From Eubacteriales bacterium (GTDB lineage Bacteria; Bacillota; Clostridia; Lachnospirales; Lachnospiraceae): 64,000 bases of DNA. The notes below the pieces were generated by a model, which made no database searches, was not told where the DNA came from, and saw only the letters and a program-made list of their open reading frames with translations. The translations under genes and the position numbers were made by a program. Shown piece by piece: positions 63,985 through 64,000 of this stretch. The stretch spans positions 49,069 through 113,068 of the forward strand of contig JAUNSC010000006.1 in the NCBI GenBank assembly GCA_030539395.1, written 5' to 3'. Every line of letters begins with the position of its first letter. Position 1 is the first letter of the stretch.

Positions 63985-64000
63985 CATAATGTTTATTATG
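63985..64000. repeat. Inverted repeat at the window edge
   Basis: CATAAT-GTTT-ATTATG, a 6-bp perfect inverted repeat that stops at the last base. Preceding ACCA would lengthen the arms if TGGT follows. It may be a recombination site for the adjacent enzyme, a terminator without T-run, or chance; the sequence beyond is not available. Confidence 0.4.

Overview
The window reads as ordinary chromosome of a spore-forming, low-to-moderate GC Firmicute, most likely a gut Lachnospiraceae (Blautia-like, but the genus is only a guess). Support: PolC-type replicase with SecA, Rho, EF-P and long-form HPF; strong AGGAGG ribosome-binding sites and sigma-A promoters with 17-bp spacers; a GerA/SpoVAF-type germination protein; DUF5688, DUF3877 and TIGR04086 families typical of Clostridia; a tRNA without encoded CCA. 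No prophage, insertion sequence or CRISPR array is visible. Almost every gene is on the + strand.

Layout. 1-1869: end of a fumarate-reductase-like flavoprotein converging on a CNNM/CorC membrane protein. 2061-7485: TIGR04086 protein, rho, then rpmE-DUF1385-prmC-prfA, with a structured rpmE leader. 7797-12690: DUF5688 protein, tRNA-Arg, SH3 protein, gdhA with an apparent attenuator, ilvE. 12757-18416: ispG-polC. 18577-21524: alanine-type aminotransferase, YqeG phosphatase, aroK, efp. 21777-30526: glmM and a tight seven-gene run (DUF2156, two aminotransferases including hisC, small membrane protein, methyltransferase, hslO, nadE). 30533-33069: FMN-binding-like protein, germination protein and an Asn/Asp-rich lipoprotein. 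33245-36616: eukaryotic-type hisA and an HTH plus LRR-kinase pair. 36898-41347: hpf, secA, prfB with a programmed frameshift. 41384-49634: SPFH/zinc-ribbon/TPM cluster, then ACT-hom-putative homoserine kinase-tex. 49803-60412: two-component system, two ABC export modules (Gld-like plus DUF4340; NEW3-domain protein plus ATPase/permease) and a small alarmone synthetase. 60610-64000: M18 aminopeptidase, glyoxalase-like protein, DUF3877, and a tyrosine recombinase ending near a palindrome at the window edge.

The best candidate for an undescribed system is 49803-60412. Three promoters there (before the two-component genes, the first ABC operon and the NEW3 operon) carry a similar AGG-containing block in place of a normal -35 at exactly the same distance from the -10; two of them also share an upstream TTCACA box at identical spacing. 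This suggests one regulon that links a sensor kinase to two uncharacterised ABC modules and possibly to (p)ppGpp synthesis. Other notable signals are the gdhA leader with mutually exclusive structures, the rpmE leader closed by a long-range helix, a terminator-like hairpin containing the Shine-Dalgarno of the germination gene, a dispersed 35-bp palindromic repeat, a 59-bp tandem repeat with pairing-preserving substitutions, and a membrane kinase with extracytoplasmic leucine-rich repeats.
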